Made by a program: the position numbers and the translations under genes
Shown here: positions 52,183-60,769 of the stretch, in pieces
Position numbering within the stretch: the stretch's first letter is position 1
Layout of the letters: each line of letters begins with the position of its first letter
Assembly (NCBI RefSeq): GCF_013416525.1
Contig: NZ_JACCEM010000007.1
Span: 1-64,000, forward strand
Length of the DNA: 64,000 nucleotides
From: Parapusillimonas granuli
GTDB lineage: Bacteria > Pseudomonadota > Gammaproteobacteria > Burkholderiales > Burkholderiaceae_B
Direction of reading: 5' to 3'
The notes under the pieces: generated by a model
Databases searched by the model: none
What the model was told of the DNA's origin: nothing
What the model saw: the letters and a program-made list of their open reading frames with translations, nothing else

Positions 52183-54219
52183 ATGAACGCCATCAACCAC
52201 ACCCAAGCCCAAGCCATCCACGCCACGGCCAGCGACGCGCCTGCCGTGCTGCTGGAAGCCGCCGACCCGAGCAAGAATCTGATTCTTGTGCCGCTGTTGC
52301 GGCTGGTATCGCGCCCCACGGGCCGCAACGTGCGCAAGACCCCGCGCATGTCGATTCCCGAACTCGCCGCCAGCATCCAGCGTGTCGGCCTGCTGCAAAA
52401 CCTGATCGTGACCGCGACCGCTGACGGCGAGCGTTACGAAGTCGTGGCCGGAGGCCGTCGCCTTGCCGCCCTCAAGCTGCTGGCGAAGAAGCGCCGCATC
52501 AGCAAGGAATGGGACGTGCCTTGCCTGCTGGTTGCCGATGGCACCGCCCGCACCGCCAGCCTGACCGAGAACGTGCAGCGCGAAGCCATGCACCCCGCTG
52601 ACCAGTTCGAGGCATTTGCCGCGCTGGTGGCCGAAGGCCGCCCCATTGAGGACATTGCCGCAGATTTCAGCGTCACGCCGCTGGTGGTGCAGCGCCGCCT
52701 GAAACTCGCCAACGTGTCGCCGCGCCTGCTGGCCGACTACCGCGCCGAGGCTGTGAGCCTTGATCAGTTGATGGCCCTTGCCATCACCGACGACCACACC
52801 GCGCAGGAAGCCGCGTTCTACGATGCGCCGACCTGGCAGCGCAGCCCGCACAATCTGCGCGACCGCCTGACCGAGCGCGAGATTGACGCCCACCGGCATC
52901 CGCTGGCGTGCTTCGTTGGGCTGGATGCTTACGAGGCCGCAGGCGGTGGCACCCGCCGCGATCTGTTCGCGGAAGCCGATAGCGGCATGTATCTGACCGA
53001 TGCCACGCTGCTGGAACGGCTGGCGCAGGACAAGCTGGCCAGCCTTGCCGCCGAGGTGAAGGCCGAAGGCTGGGCATGGGTGGATGCAACCCCCGGCACG
53101 ACCCATGCCGACCTGCAAGCCTTCCAGCGCGCCCCGAGGCAGCGCCGTAACCCCAACAAGCGCGAAGCCGCACGCATCGAGAAGCTGCAAACCAAGCTAC
53201 ATGAACTGGCCGAAGCCGTGGACGCCGCCCTGGACGCCGACGACGAAGAAAAGGCCGACGCCTTGCAGGAGGAAGGCGAACACCTGGGTGAACAGTTGCA
53301 GGCACTGGAAGATGGCTTGCAGGGCTACGGGGAAGCCGTCAAAGCTGCCGCCGGTGCCATCGTCACCATCGACCGCAATGGCGAGGCCGTGATTCATCGT
53401 GGCCTGCTGCGCGAAGCCGAGGCCAAGGCACTGCGCACGCTTGAACGGCTGCGGCAAGGTTTCGGCAGCGAGGGCGAAGCCGGGAACGACGACACCGGCG
53501 AGGAAACCGACGACGCCCCCAAGCCCGCTGCCATGTCCGACCGGCTGGCGCAGCGCTTGAGTGCCCACCGCACCGCCGCGCTGCAAATCGAAGTGGCCCG
53601 GCATCCGCAGGTGGCGCTGGCCGCACTGGTGCATGGCATGGTGCAGACTGTCTTGCAAGGCAGCCACTACGGCCACGATCTGCCGCTGGGCGTGAAGCTA
53701 ACCCAGCAAGATCGGCTGGAAGGCATGGCCCCGGACTGGCTGGAATCGCCCGCCGCCGTGGCACTGCGCGAACTGCAACAGGTAGCGGGTGAAGCCTTGC
53801 CGGAGGACAGCGCCGAACTGTTCGCCGCACTGCTGGCGAAGCCGCAGGATGAACTGGTACGCCTGCTGGCCGTATGCGTGGCATCCACGGTCGATGTGGT
53901 AACGCCCCGCGCCACGCAGCACCAGTCGGGTGCCGAACTGGCGCAGGCCGTGGCGCTGGACATGGCGGCATGGTGGCAGCCGACCGCAGACGGCTATTTC
54001 CAGCATGTGCCGAAGGCCGCGATTCTGGAAGCCGTGGACGAATTCGCACCGGAGCACGTCACCCGGCTGGCGAAGTTGAGAAAAGGCGACATTGCCAGCG
54101 AAGCCGAACGGCTGGCCGATGGCACCGGCTGGATGCCTGCCATCTTCGCCGCCGAAGCCACGCAGCAGACCGTGCAGGAGGTGGTGACGGACGAGGCAGC
54201 CGAAGCACTGGCCGCTTGA
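52183..54219 (+). CDS. parB: ParB/RepB-family partition protein (large ICE form)
   Basis: The 678-residue protein has an N-terminal ParB/Srx domain (NVRKTPRMSIPELAASIQRV, EVVAGGRRLAALKLLA and ENVQREAMHPADQFEAF). A helix-turn-helix (IEDIAADFSVTPLVVQRRLK) follows, then a long acidic, coiled-coil middle (about residues 320-400) and a helical C-terminal half. Such long ParB-like proteins are core genes of Tn4371-family ICEs, probably acting in maintenance or single-strand processing. AAGGAG precedes the ATG. A parA gene lies 5.6 kb away rather than adjacent. Confidence 0.92.
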   Translation: MNAINHTQAQAIHATASDAPAVLLEAADPSKNLILVPLLRLVSRPTGRNVRKTPRMSIPELAASIQRVGLLQNLIVTATADGERYEVVAGGRRLAALKLLAKKRRISKEWDVPCLLVADGTARTASLTENVQREAMHPADQFEAFAALVAEGRPIEDIAADFSVTPLVVQRRLKLANVSPRLLADYRAEAVSLDQLMALAITDDHTAQEAAFYDAPTWQRSPHNLRDRLTEREIDAHRHPLACFVGLDAYEAAGGGTRRDLFAEADSGMYLTDATLLERLAQDKLASLAAEVKAEGWAWVDATPGTTHADLQAFQRAPRQRRNPNKREAARIEKLQTKLHELAEAVDAALDADDEEKADALQEEGEHLGEQLQALEDGLQGYGEAVKAAAGAIVTIDRNGEAVIHRGLLREAEAKALRTLERLRQGFGSEGEAGNDDTGEETDDAPKPAAMSDRLAQRLSAHRTAALQIEVARHPQVALAALVHGMVQTVLQGSHYGHDLPLGVKLTQQDRLEGMAPDWLESPAAVALRELQQVAGEALPEDSAELFAALLAKPQDELVRLLAVCVASTVDVVTPRATQHQSGAELAQAVALDMAAWWQPTADGYFQHVPKAAILEAVDEFAPEHVTRLAKLRKGDIASEAERLADGTGWMPAIFAAEATQQTVQEVVTDEAAEALAA

Positions 54220-54234
54220 CCCCGCACCACAGAT

Positions 54235-54260
54235 AGCGCCCCGGTTCCGGCCGGGGCGCT
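54235..54260 (+). terminator. GC-rich hairpin after parB
   Basis: AGCGCCCCGG and CCGGGGCGCT form a perfect ten-base stem with a six-base loop just after the parB stop. It is followed by only TTTC, so it may be a weak terminator or an mRNA-stabilising stem. Confidence 0.6.
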
Positions 54261-54280
54261 TTCATGCCGAGGATTCCCCC

Positions 54281-54490
54281 ATGAGCCACGACACCACGAA
54301 CCGCCCGCGCATGGCCGCGACTTACGCCCTCGGCACGATACGCGCCCGCCGCTGGCATGGCGATAGCGACGTGCGCGGCTATCGTCCGCCTCGCGGCTGG
54401 ACAGCCCGTGCCGACCTGACCGACCTACACCCCATCACGGGCTGCGCCTTGCCGCGTGCCATGTGGTGGATCATCGAAACCAAAGAATAG
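54281..54490 (+). CDS. Small conserved-type ICE hypothetical protein
   Basis: The 69-residue protein SHDTTNRPRMAATYALGTIR followed by ARRWHGDSDVRGYRPPRGW is encoded directly downstream of parB. It is basic at the N-terminus and ends WWIIETKE. Codon use matches the neighbouring genes. It has no recognised domain; similar small frames commonly follow parB in this ICE family, which is my inference from layout. Confidence 0.6.
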   Translation: MSHDTTNRPRMAATYALGTIRARRWHGDSDVRGYRPPRGWTARADLTDLHPITGCALPRAMWWIIETKE

Positions 54491-55222
54491 GAAGCAACCC
54501 CGCGCGCGGCAGTGGCCGCACCCGGTTTCAAGGCTCAAAGCCAAAACGCCCCTTTGCCGCCTGACTGAAGGCGGCAAAGGGGCCGCGCACAAGTCGCCTT
54601 GTGCGCAAAAGCCATTGAAGCCATGCAAGTGCGGCGCGGCGCACGCGCCGCCGACATTCCGACAGCACCTCGCCGCAATAGGCGGCGCTTGTGGGACTAC
54701 GCCCCGGCTTGCTGCGGCAGGTTGCACGAAAGCGTGCCGTGCTCGACGCTGGCGGTTCGTTGCCTGTACGTCAAGAAGGACGGTTCACCGATACACCACC
54801 TAGCCTCGATGTGGAGCTTCCACGCCACGCATCAAGCATGTGGCCGCGAGTTGTTGCAGGAGCGCTCGTATCTTGTTGCTGGGGCATTGACCTAGCCGCG
54901 TCAGGGCGCAAGCCGGTGAAGCTGTCATGCGAGGATGCCGAGTCGGTCATGTCTCCATTCGGGAGAGGCGGCCCGTGCGTCCTTGGCTTGTCGTGAATCC
55001 TGGCGGTGGCGCGGCTGCGCCTTGGGCTTTATGACCGCAACCTTGCGGCGAAAACAATTTCCCCTGCGCTATGCGCATTCCTCGCGGGGCAAATTCTTTT
55101 CGCCTCCAGGTTCTCCACGTTGTTGCGACCGCTGCGCGGTGCGGCCAGCCTATCCCCCGCCGGGCGGATCACAACAAGGACGCACTGGCGCGACCTTGTT
55201 CAACCCGAAAGGAGAAATCATC
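54491..55222. other. GC-rich structured spacer between the parB unit and DUF736
   Basis: About 730 bp with no convincing gene. Two strong adjacent hairpins stand out: GCCCCTTTGCCGCC/GGCGGCAAAGGGGC (54548-54561 with 54570-54583, eight-base loop) and GCGCACAAG/CTTGTGCGC (about 54585-54606, TCGC loop). They could be a terminator-like element, a processed RNA or a protein-binding site. Open frames across the spacer look non-protein-like. Confidence 0.55.
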
Positions 55223-55537
55223 ATGACTAACATCGGCACCTTCACCGCAGAGAAAGACGGCTTCACCGGCACGCTTCGCACCCTGATGCTCAACGTCAAG
55301 GTCAAGCTGGTTCCCAACGACAAGGGTGACAACGAGAGCGCCCCCGACTACCGTCTGCAAGCGGCTGGCCACGATATCGGCGCAGCGTGGAAAAAGACCA
55401 GCGAGGCCGGACGCCCTTATGTGTCCGTGACCCTTGATGATCCATCGTTCCCTGCAACGGTCTATGCCCGCCTGATCGAAGGCGAGGGCGGCGCACACGA
55501 CCTGATCTGGTCGCGCAGCAAGCCAAAGGCAGCCTGA
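55223..55537 (+). CDS. DUF736 family protein
   Basis: The 104-residue protein begins MTNIGTFTAEKDGFTGTLRT and contains LVPNDKGDNESAPDYRLQAA, ending SRSKPKAA, a standard DUF736 protein of plasmids and ICEs. AAAGGAGAAATC precedes ATG 55223. Function is unknown; expression is often high in relatives. A terminator hairpin follows within 40 bp. Confidence 0.92.
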   Translation: MTNIGTFTAEKDGFTGTLRTLMLNVKVKLVPNDKGDNESAPDYRLQAAGHDIGAAWKKTSEAGRPYVSVTLDDPSFPATVYARLIEGEGGAHDLIWSRSKPKAA

Positions 55538-55547
55538 CGGAGCCATG

Positions 55548-55574
55548 AAGCCCCGTCCACTGCGGCGGGGCTTT
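55548..55574. terminator. Terminator between DUF736 and the convergent hypothetical gene
   Basis: AAGCCCCG and CGGGGCTT form a stem around ten bases just after the DUF736 stop, followed by TCC. It lies between two convergent genes and may serve both. Confidence 0.65.
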
Positions 55575-55575
55575 C

Positions 55576-56268
55576 CTATGATGGAATGTCCGGCAGTTTG
55601 GGTTCACCCTGGACAACCTCAATTGTCATGGACATTGAGATTTGAGGCATACCTCCCGGTGATGGGGGAGACTGAATATCGTGCGCAGGGAAGAGGCTCG
55701 CTATATCACGGTAGATAGCGTCGATCAATGTAAACAGAGCAACGAATGACATAGTAAGACTGCGGAGTTTCATGCTATCACCATCGTCCGATAGCGTCAC
55801 GAGGATCGGGCCATCGCCGGTTTGGCCTGCGGCGATCTGAGAGTGCATATGTTCCTGTTGCCTGCGAAAATCGTTTAGGGATTGCCGCTCGTTATCTAGC
55901 GCGAGAACAAATGCCGATGGCATTTCCCCCTTTTTTGACAAAGCCCGGATGCACGCTATCGCTTTTTCAAGTGATGTGATGCAGTCTTCCATAGCAAATG
56001 CGAAGTCGAACACAGGCAAAAGTCGGCCTTTTGCCATCTCGGCAGAAGATCGTTGACCTTCGCTTATCTGCGCAAGTATTAACAACCGCGCATCGTTGTA
56101 GTGACGGGCCGTCTTGACAAGGCAATGCACCAACCAAGAGCGCCACTTTCTTTTTTCGACTGAAACATCTGGCTCGGGCATAAATATGCTTACAAGCATG
56201 GCATGTGAGCGAAGACCTTCAATGTTCAGATGAAGCGGCGGCATGCCGCAATGTGTCGGTATAGTCAT
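55576..56268 (-). CDS. Hypothetical protein, accessory cargo of the ICE
   Basis: The 230-residue protein (MTIPTHCGMPPLHLNIEGLR...) is mostly alpha-helical with a possible membrane-associated stretch (MSFVALFTLIDAIY) near residue 170 and a Pro-rich end. I recognise no family. Base composition is more AT-rich than the ICE core, so it is probably acquired. It lies 30 bp downstream of the XRE regulator on the same strand and is likely co-transcribed with it. Confidence 0.6.
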   Translation of the reverse strand: MTIPTHCGMPPLHLNIEGLRSHAMLVSIFMPEPDVSVEKRKWRSWLVHCLVKTARHYNDARLLILAQISEGQRSSAEMAKGRLLPVFDFAFAMEDCITSLEKAIACIRALSKKGEMPSAFVLALDNERQSLNDFRRQQEHMHSQIAAGQTGDGPILVTLSDDGDSMKLRSLTMSFVALFTLIDAIYRDIASLFPAHDIQSPPSPGGMPQISMSMTIEVVQGEPKLPDIPS

Positions 56269-56298
56269 CTGGTGTTTTAACGGCCAGCTAGGCCGCGA

Positions 56299-56601
56299 TC
56301 ATGGGTTCTCTATTTTCGATGCTGCAACGATTTCGTTCAGTTCCCGCTGGACTTGAGCAAGGAGCTGATCGGCGTTGAGCGGGTCGCGTCCTGCATAGGC
56401 CAGCGTCACCAGTGTGAGCGGATGAATCTCCATGACTTCGCATAGTTCGGCCAGCTTGTTCAGCGTCGGGCTTTTGAGGTCGCGCTCCAGCGCACTCATG
56501 TAGGTGCGGCTAGATACATCCGAGAACGCCTCTTGGCTCAGACCACGCGCCTTTCTGATCCGCCGCAGTGCATCGGGCAACGATGGCTTGAACGCTGTCA
56601 T
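56299..56601 (-). CDS. XRE-family transcriptional regulator
   Basis: The 100-residue protein has a helix-turn-helix: LPDALRRIRKARGLSQEAFS followed by DVSSRTYMSALERDLKSPTL. Single-domain XRE proteins of this type occur in a conserved position of Tn4371-like ICEs and may regulate the core genes to the right. Its start codon lies inside one arm of an inverted repeat (56597-56630), a clear sign of autoregulation. The C-terminal 30 residues are helical, for dimerisation. Confidence 0.88.
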   Translation of the reverse strand: MTAFKPSLPDALRRIRKARGLSQEAFSDVSSRTYMSALERDLKSPTLNKLAELCEVMEIHPLTLVTLAYAGRDPLNADQLLAQVQRELNEIVAASKIENP

Positions 56602-56630
56602 TCTGAACTTTCCCCAAAATCCAGAATGAC
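56597..56630. promoter_or_regulatory. Inverted repeat at the XRE gene start (probable operator)
   Basis: GTCATTCTG (56597-56605) and CAGAATGAC (56622-56630) are perfect arms 16 bp apart; the first includes the start codon of the XRE gene. Further upstream, CTATAG occurs twice (56642-56647 and 56659-56664), in the likely promoter zone. Confidence 0.7.
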
Positions 56631-56872
56631 AACTTATTGAGTCCTATAGGGCTACAATCTATAGTGTTCATTTTGACCGTTTGTGCCTTTACTGAAATCC
56701 GCATTGGCGGCTATCTTCAAAAGCGGAGAGCCTGATCCGTGTCTTTCCTGACTTCCGTGCATGTGCCTTCGTGCTTCTACGTCTCTGCGGATACGTGGGG
56801 TTGCGCATTGGTGCTTTCGTTGGAAGGCGTGAAAGCGCCTCTGCTGCTCTGCAAGTCCGTGGACGTACAGCC

Positions 56873-57220
56873 ATGACTCCGCTCATCACCGCCGACGAAC
56901 GCTCGCGCTTGTTGGCCAACGGCGAGGCCCGCGCCGCCGGGCAGGACACCGACCCGCTGCCCGTGGTGCGCCTGTTCACGCCAGATGCGCATGCCACTTG
57001 GCTGCTGGCTTCGCTCGACCCAGCCGATGGCGATACCGTCCACGGCCTGATCGACTTGGGGATTGGCATGCCTGCGCTGGGCACTGTGAAGTTGTCCGAC
57101 CTGGCCGCCATCGTCGGACCGCGCGAGCAGCCCGTGATGCGGGATCGCTATTTCCAGCCGGTACGGCGGTTGTCGGAATACCTGCGGCTCGCCGCAGACA
57201 ACGGCTCGATCACCGATTGA
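56873..57220 (+). CDS. DUF2958 domain protein
   Basis: The 115-residue protein MTPLITADERSRLLANGEAR continues with PVVRLFTPDAHATWLLASLD and DLGIGMPALGTVKLSDLAAI, a standard DUF2958 protein of ICEs and plasmids. ATG 56873 is the start that matches the family; the longer frame (from 56771) has no ribosome site. Function is unknown. It heads the rightward core segment leading to repA-parA. Confidence 0.9.
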   Translation: MTPLITADERSRLLANGEARAAGQDTDPLPVVRLFTPDAHATWLLASLDPADGDTVHGLIDLGIGMPALGTVKLSDLAAIVGPREQPVMRDRYFQPVRRLSEYLRLAADNGSITD

Positions 57221-57541
57221 GCACTACTGCCAAGCGGAGCGCACTGTGTCTATTTCGGTCTGGTCTGTGACCCGTTCGGTCTGAATCGGCAGTGTTGCAC
57301 CGAAGCGGTGCATACCTGATCGAAACGGTCATGATGCCTGGCGCGGGCTGCGGCAAGCTGACCGACGCGGCATGCCATTGGAGTGCGTTGCCGCCGTCGC
57401 ACTCGGACGATTTCAGCAACGCATCGGAGTTCATCGGTCTTGACACTGCCAGTTTACGCTTCACCCATGACGTTTTGACGATGGCCTCGTAGCACGCCGT
57501 TTCGCCGTGGCGACGTATTCCCAGCACAGGGAGGTTGCTTC
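57221..57541. other. Spacer before the DUF2285 gene
   Basis: About 320 bp without a convincing gene. TTCGGTCTG occurs twice close together (about 57258 and 57274), possibly operator half sites. The last 60 bp hold the likely ribosome site (CAGGGAGG) of the next gene. Confidence 0.4.
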
Positions 57542-58312
57542 ATGGCTGATCGCAGTGCCGAGCCGTGGTATGCCACGGCGGCCTATCTCTACGTTCTGCA
57601 CTTGGATGGCCCGGCACTGGCCTGGGAGTACTTGCGCCGCCATCCCGACTACCGGCGCGACTGGTCGCGCCGTCGTCGCCAACCGGATGCTGCCGAGCGC
57701 TGGGGGTTGCGTCTGCTGGAAGATCCCGCCCTGGATGCGCGGGACGCGCACCCGGCCTGGTTCCCCGATCACGATGCCGTAGTGCAACTCTACCCGGATG
57801 CCGATCCGCCGCCCGATGCCCTGTGCTTTGAGTTCTGGAAGCTGCCGGGCCACAAACACCTGACCCATGACGGCAAGCGCCTGGTGCTGGTGGCGCGCTG
57901 GCCCGGCTGCTGCCTGCGCTTCGTGCTCGCGCCAGGCTTGGCCGATGGCATGGCTTACGCCTATGCCGTCCGGGTCTGTGCTACGCCTTGCGAACGCTAT
58001 GCGGCCCTGACAAAAGAATTGAACAAGATCGCCGTAGCCACCGGTGCCGTACCTGCGGCGACCGTCCGGTCACGTCCGCCGCTATCCGCACTGCTGGAAC
58101 TGCACACGCTTCAGGCGCTCGACGCGACCCTGGCGGGCGCGTCCTTGCGCGAAGTCGCCGAAGGGCTGTTCGGCGCAGATGCCGTCGTGGCCGACTGGCA
58201 CAAGGACAGCGCCTTGCGTGCCCGCGTGCGGCGGCTGGTAAGGCGTGGCGAGGCGCTGATGTGCGGCGGCTATCGCAGCCTGGCGCAGCTCCCGCCAGTT
58301 GCATCGCAGTAA
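57542..58312 (+). CDS. DUF2285 domain protein (putative ICE regulator)
   Basis: The 256-residue protein has an N-terminal region ATAAYLYVLHLDGPALAWEY (often annotated as a transcriptional-regulator-like domain) and a C-terminal DUF2285 segment, SLREVAEGLFGADAVVADWH followed by RVRRLVRRGEALMCGGYR, ending soon after. These proteins are typical of Tn4371- and SXT-unrelated beta/gammaproteobacterial ICEs, adjacent to AlpA-like and RepA genes. GGGAGG lies upstream. The role is probably regulatory, unproven. Confidence 0.88.
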   Translation: MADRSAEPWYATAAYLYVLHLDGPALAWEYLRRHPDYRRDWSRRRRQPDAAERWGLRLLEDPALDARDAHPAWFPDHDAVVQLYPDADPPPDALCFEFWKLPGHKHLTHDGKRLVLVARWPGCCLRFVLAPGLADGMAYAYAVRVCATPCERYAALTKELNKIAVATGAVPAATVRSRPPLSALLELHTLQALDATLAGASLREVAEGLFGADAVVADWHKDSALRARVRRLVRRGEALMCGGYRSLAQLPPVASQ

Positions 58313-58424
58313 GGGGGGACATTTTGCAGGCTCTGCATTTCGTCCCTTAGCAAGAAGCCCATCTTTCTTGAAAGTGCCTCTATCCGGCCGCGTGGTGTGG
58401 CTGGGCTTGATGGAGGTACATCCC

Positions 58425-58709
58425 ATGCGACCTGCTCCCTTGCGGCCTGCCGCCGCTGCTGTCGCTGCGCCCGCGCAGCCCCAACGCTACCTGACCAACG
58501 ACGAGGCCGCCGAATACCTGCGCCTTTCGCCACGCACGCTGGAGAAACAGCGCGTGATAGGCGGCGGTCCGAAGTTCCGCAAGTTCGGCCGCCGTGTCAT
58601 GTACGCGGTGTCCGACCTGGACGCCTGGGCCGATGCGCGTAGCTATGAGGCGACTTCCGACCCGGAGTACGCCGAGCGCCATGCGGGCGACTACCGTGAT
58701 GGCCGCTGA
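58425..58709 (+). CDS. AlpA/excisionase-like helix-turn-helix protein
   Basis: The 94-residue protein contains YLTNDEAAEYLRLSPRTLEK followed by QRVIGGGPKFRKFGRRVMYA, the winged-helix pattern of MerR/AlpA-type excisionases. ATG 58425 has GGAGG nine bases upstream. In ICEs such proteins control excision or repA-parA expression. It is followed at once by repA. Confidence 0.88.
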   Translation: MRPAPLRPAAAAVAAPAQPQRYLTNDEAAEYLRLSPRTLEKQRVIGGGPKFRKFGRRVMYAVSDLDAWADARSYEATSDPEYAERHAGDYRDGR

Positions 58710-58723
58710 CCGTCGGCGCGTGG

Positions 58724-59581
58724 GTGGCCTTCGCCATGTCCAGCCCGTCAGGGCAAGCCTTGCCGCAGCGCGAACAGCTCGACCTGTTCCGCGCGCTGCC
58801 GGGCGACATGGCGCCACGCGACAGCCAGGACTTGATGGCCTATCCGTTTTTCTCGCTGGCGAAGTCGCGGCGCACCGCGCCGCTCGACTTTCGCAGCGGC
58901 AACATCACCATCCGCGTGGAAGGCACGCAGGAGCATGGCATTGCCACGATCTGGGATGCCGACATTCTGATCTGGGCGGCCAGCCAGATCGTCGAAGCCA
59001 AGGACGCGGGCATCCAGCCGTCCCGGCGGATGCAGGCCACGCCCTACGAGATCCTGCGCTTCATCGGGCGCGGCAAGTCGCTGCGCGATTACCTGCGCCT
59101 CAAGGCCGCGCTGGATCGGCTGCAATCGACCACGGTAGCCACGTCCATTCGCGAAACCACGGGAAGGCGATTGCATCGCTTCTCGTGGATCAACGAGTGG
59201 AAAGAGCTGGCCGATGCCAACGGCACGCCGCTGGGCATCGAGCTGATCCTGCCGGACTGGTTCTATGCCGGCGTGCTGGATGCTGCTCTGGTGCTGACCA
59301 TAGACCAGACGTACTTCCGACTCACGGGCGGCATCGAGCGCTGGCTGTACCGTCTGGTGCGCAAGCATGGCGGCAGGCAGGAATACGGCTGGCAGTTCGA
59401 CTTCCGGCACCTGCACCGCAAGTCGGGCAGCAGCACGCGGTTTTCGGATTTCGCCTACGACCTGCGGGTGCTGGTCGCCCGGCAATCGCTGCCGGGGTAC
59501 GAGCTGGGCATCGTGCGGATTCCCGAGGACGACATGGAATTGCTGACCTTCCGACCCGTGCCGCAGACGGCACGGGGATAA
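58724..59581 (+). CDS. repA: RepA replication initiator
   Basis: The 285-residue protein (GTG 58724; ATG 58736 is an alternative) contains AKSRRTAPLDFRSGNITIRV, PYEILRFIGRGKSLRDYLRL and WLYRLVRKHGGRQEYGWQFD, the replication initiator protein A family of Tn4371-like ICEs and some plasmids. It may drive replication of the excised circle or only regulate maintenance. Direct repeats and an AT-rich tract just downstream are plausible targets. parA follows after 265 bp. Confidence 0.9.
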   Translation: MAFAMSSPSGQALPQREQLDLFRALPGDMAPRDSQDLMAYPFFSLAKSRRTAPLDFRSGNITIRVEGTQEHGIATIWDADILIWAASQIVEAKDAGIQPSRRMQATPYEILRFIGRGKSLRDYLRLKAALDRLQSTTVATSIRETTGRRLHRFSWINEWKELADANGTPLGIELILPDWFYAGVLDAALVLTIDQTYFRLTGGIERWLYRLVRKHGGRQEYGWQFDFRHLHRKSGSSTRFSDFAYDLRVLVARQSLPGYELGIVRIPEDDMELLTFRPVPQTARG

Positions 59582-59605
59582 CAGCGGGACAAGCTGTGGA
59601 TGGGG

Positions 59606-59740
59606 TCGTGCTATCAGGAGTACGCCTATCGTGCTATCAGGAGTACGAAAACGCCGGAAAGCCAGTAACCGCGCGGGTTTGCGATCCCTCTAACATTACT
59701 AACTTAAATTCTCTAACTATTGGTAGAGAAGCAGCATTGC
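59606..59740. other. Candidate replication origin: direct repeats plus AT-rich tract
   Basis: A 19-bp sequence (TCGTGCTATCAGGAGTACG) is repeated exactly at 59606-59624 and 59629-59647. About 45 bp further on, 59690-59735 is the only AT-rich tract in this GC-rich core, with CTCTAAC twice and TCTCTA/TAGAGA pairing. Iterons next to an unwinding region after an initiator gene is the layout of a theta origin. Only two copies are visible. Confidence 0.5.
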
Positions 59741-59846
59741 GGTGGACAACTGCTGAAGGCGGAAAAACCGGCCAGGAAAAGCCGCAAAAATCACCCCGTT
59801 CGACACGGCAAAAACAGCCCGGTCTTCCAGCTAGGAGGGCCGCGCC

Positions 59847-60485
59847 ATGATCGTCGCCGTGCTCAACCAGAAAGGCGGTGTCGGCAAGACCACGCTCGCC
59901 ACGCACATCGCGGGCGAACTGGCCTTGCGGGGCCAGCACGTCATCCTGCTGGATGCCGACCCGCAGGGTTCCTCACTGGACTGGACACAGCGCAGAAGCC
60001 AGCAGGGCTTGCCCCGGCTGTTCAGCGCCGTGGGCCTGGCACGCGAAACACTGCACCAGGAAGCCCCAGAACTGGCCAGGCGGGCCGATCACGTCATCAT
60101 CGACGGGCCACCCAGGATCGCCGCCTTGGCGCGTTCTGCGCTGCTGGCGGCCGAACGGGTGCTGATCCCGGTACAACCCAGCCCCTATGACCTGTGGGCC
60201 AGCGCCGAGATGGTGGCGCTGATTCGTGAGGCTCAGGTGTTCCGGCCTGGGCTACGCGCGGCCTTCGTCATCAACCGGCGCGTCAGCACCACGGTGATCG
60301 GGCGCGAAGCACGGCAATCCTTGGCCGAACAGCCGTTGCCAGCGCTGCGCAGCGAGGTGCGCCAGCGCATCGTCTTTGCCGACAGCGTGGCTGCGGGGCG
60401 ATTGGCGCGGGAGACAGCTCCCGATAGCGCAGCGGCGCAGGAAATTACTGCGCTGGTCGATGAGCTGCTGAGGTGGCCGTCATGA
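59847..60485 (+). CDS. parA: ParA-family partition ATPase
   Basis: The 212-residue protein has the deviant Walker A LNQKGGVGKTTLATH, the A' motif LLDADPQGSSLDWT and VIIDGPPRIAALARSALLAA. It is the short, DNA-binding-domain-less ParA type used by plasmids and ICEs, needing a separate centromere-binding partner. Its stop overlaps the next ATG by four bases, making the RHH protein that partner. AGGAGGGCC precedes the ATG. Confidence 0.93.
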   Translation: MIVAVLNQKGGVGKTTLATHIAGELALRGQHVILLDADPQGSSLDWTQRRSQQGLPRLFSAVGLARETLHQEAPELARRADHVIIDGPPRIAALARSALLAAERVLIPVQPSPYDLWASAEMVALIREAQVFRPGLRAAFVINRRVSTTVIGREARQSLAEQPLPALRSEVRQRIVFADSVAAGRLARETAPDSAAAQEITALVDELLRWPS

Positions 60486-60769
60486 GCGACAACAGCAACC
60501 CACCCAACGGCAAACGCCTGGCCAAGCGGGTCGGCATCGGCGCGCGTCCGCCCGCCAATCCGCACGCTGAGGCGTGGATTCGCCAGGGCGACGCGGATGC
60601 GCTCAACAAAGGCGACCTCTACACCGCTCGCCTGACCCTCGACATCACGCCCGCCATGCGGGCGCGCATCAAGGTGTCGGCCTTCACGCAAGGCGTGACC
60701 GTGGCCGACCTGCTGCGCGGTTTGCTGGAGCGCGAGTTTCCAGAACACCGCAGGGAGAACACACCATGA
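60482..60769 (+). CDS. Ribbon-helix-helix partner of ParA
   Basis: The 95-residue protein has a flexible N-terminal part (SDNSNPPNGKRLAKRVGIG) and a C-terminal RHH-like segment LTLDITPAMRARIKVSAFTQ followed by GVTVADLLRGLLEREFP. This is the architecture of ParG-like centromere-binding proteins. It is coupled to parA (ATGA overlap) and to the DUF2840 gene downstream, also by ATGA. Function is inferred from neighbourhood and fold. Confidence 0.75.
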   Translation: MSDNSNPPNGKRLAKRVGIGARPPANPHAEAWIRQGDADALNKGDLYTARLTLDITPAMRARIKVSAFTQGVTVADLLRGLLEREFPEHRRENTP

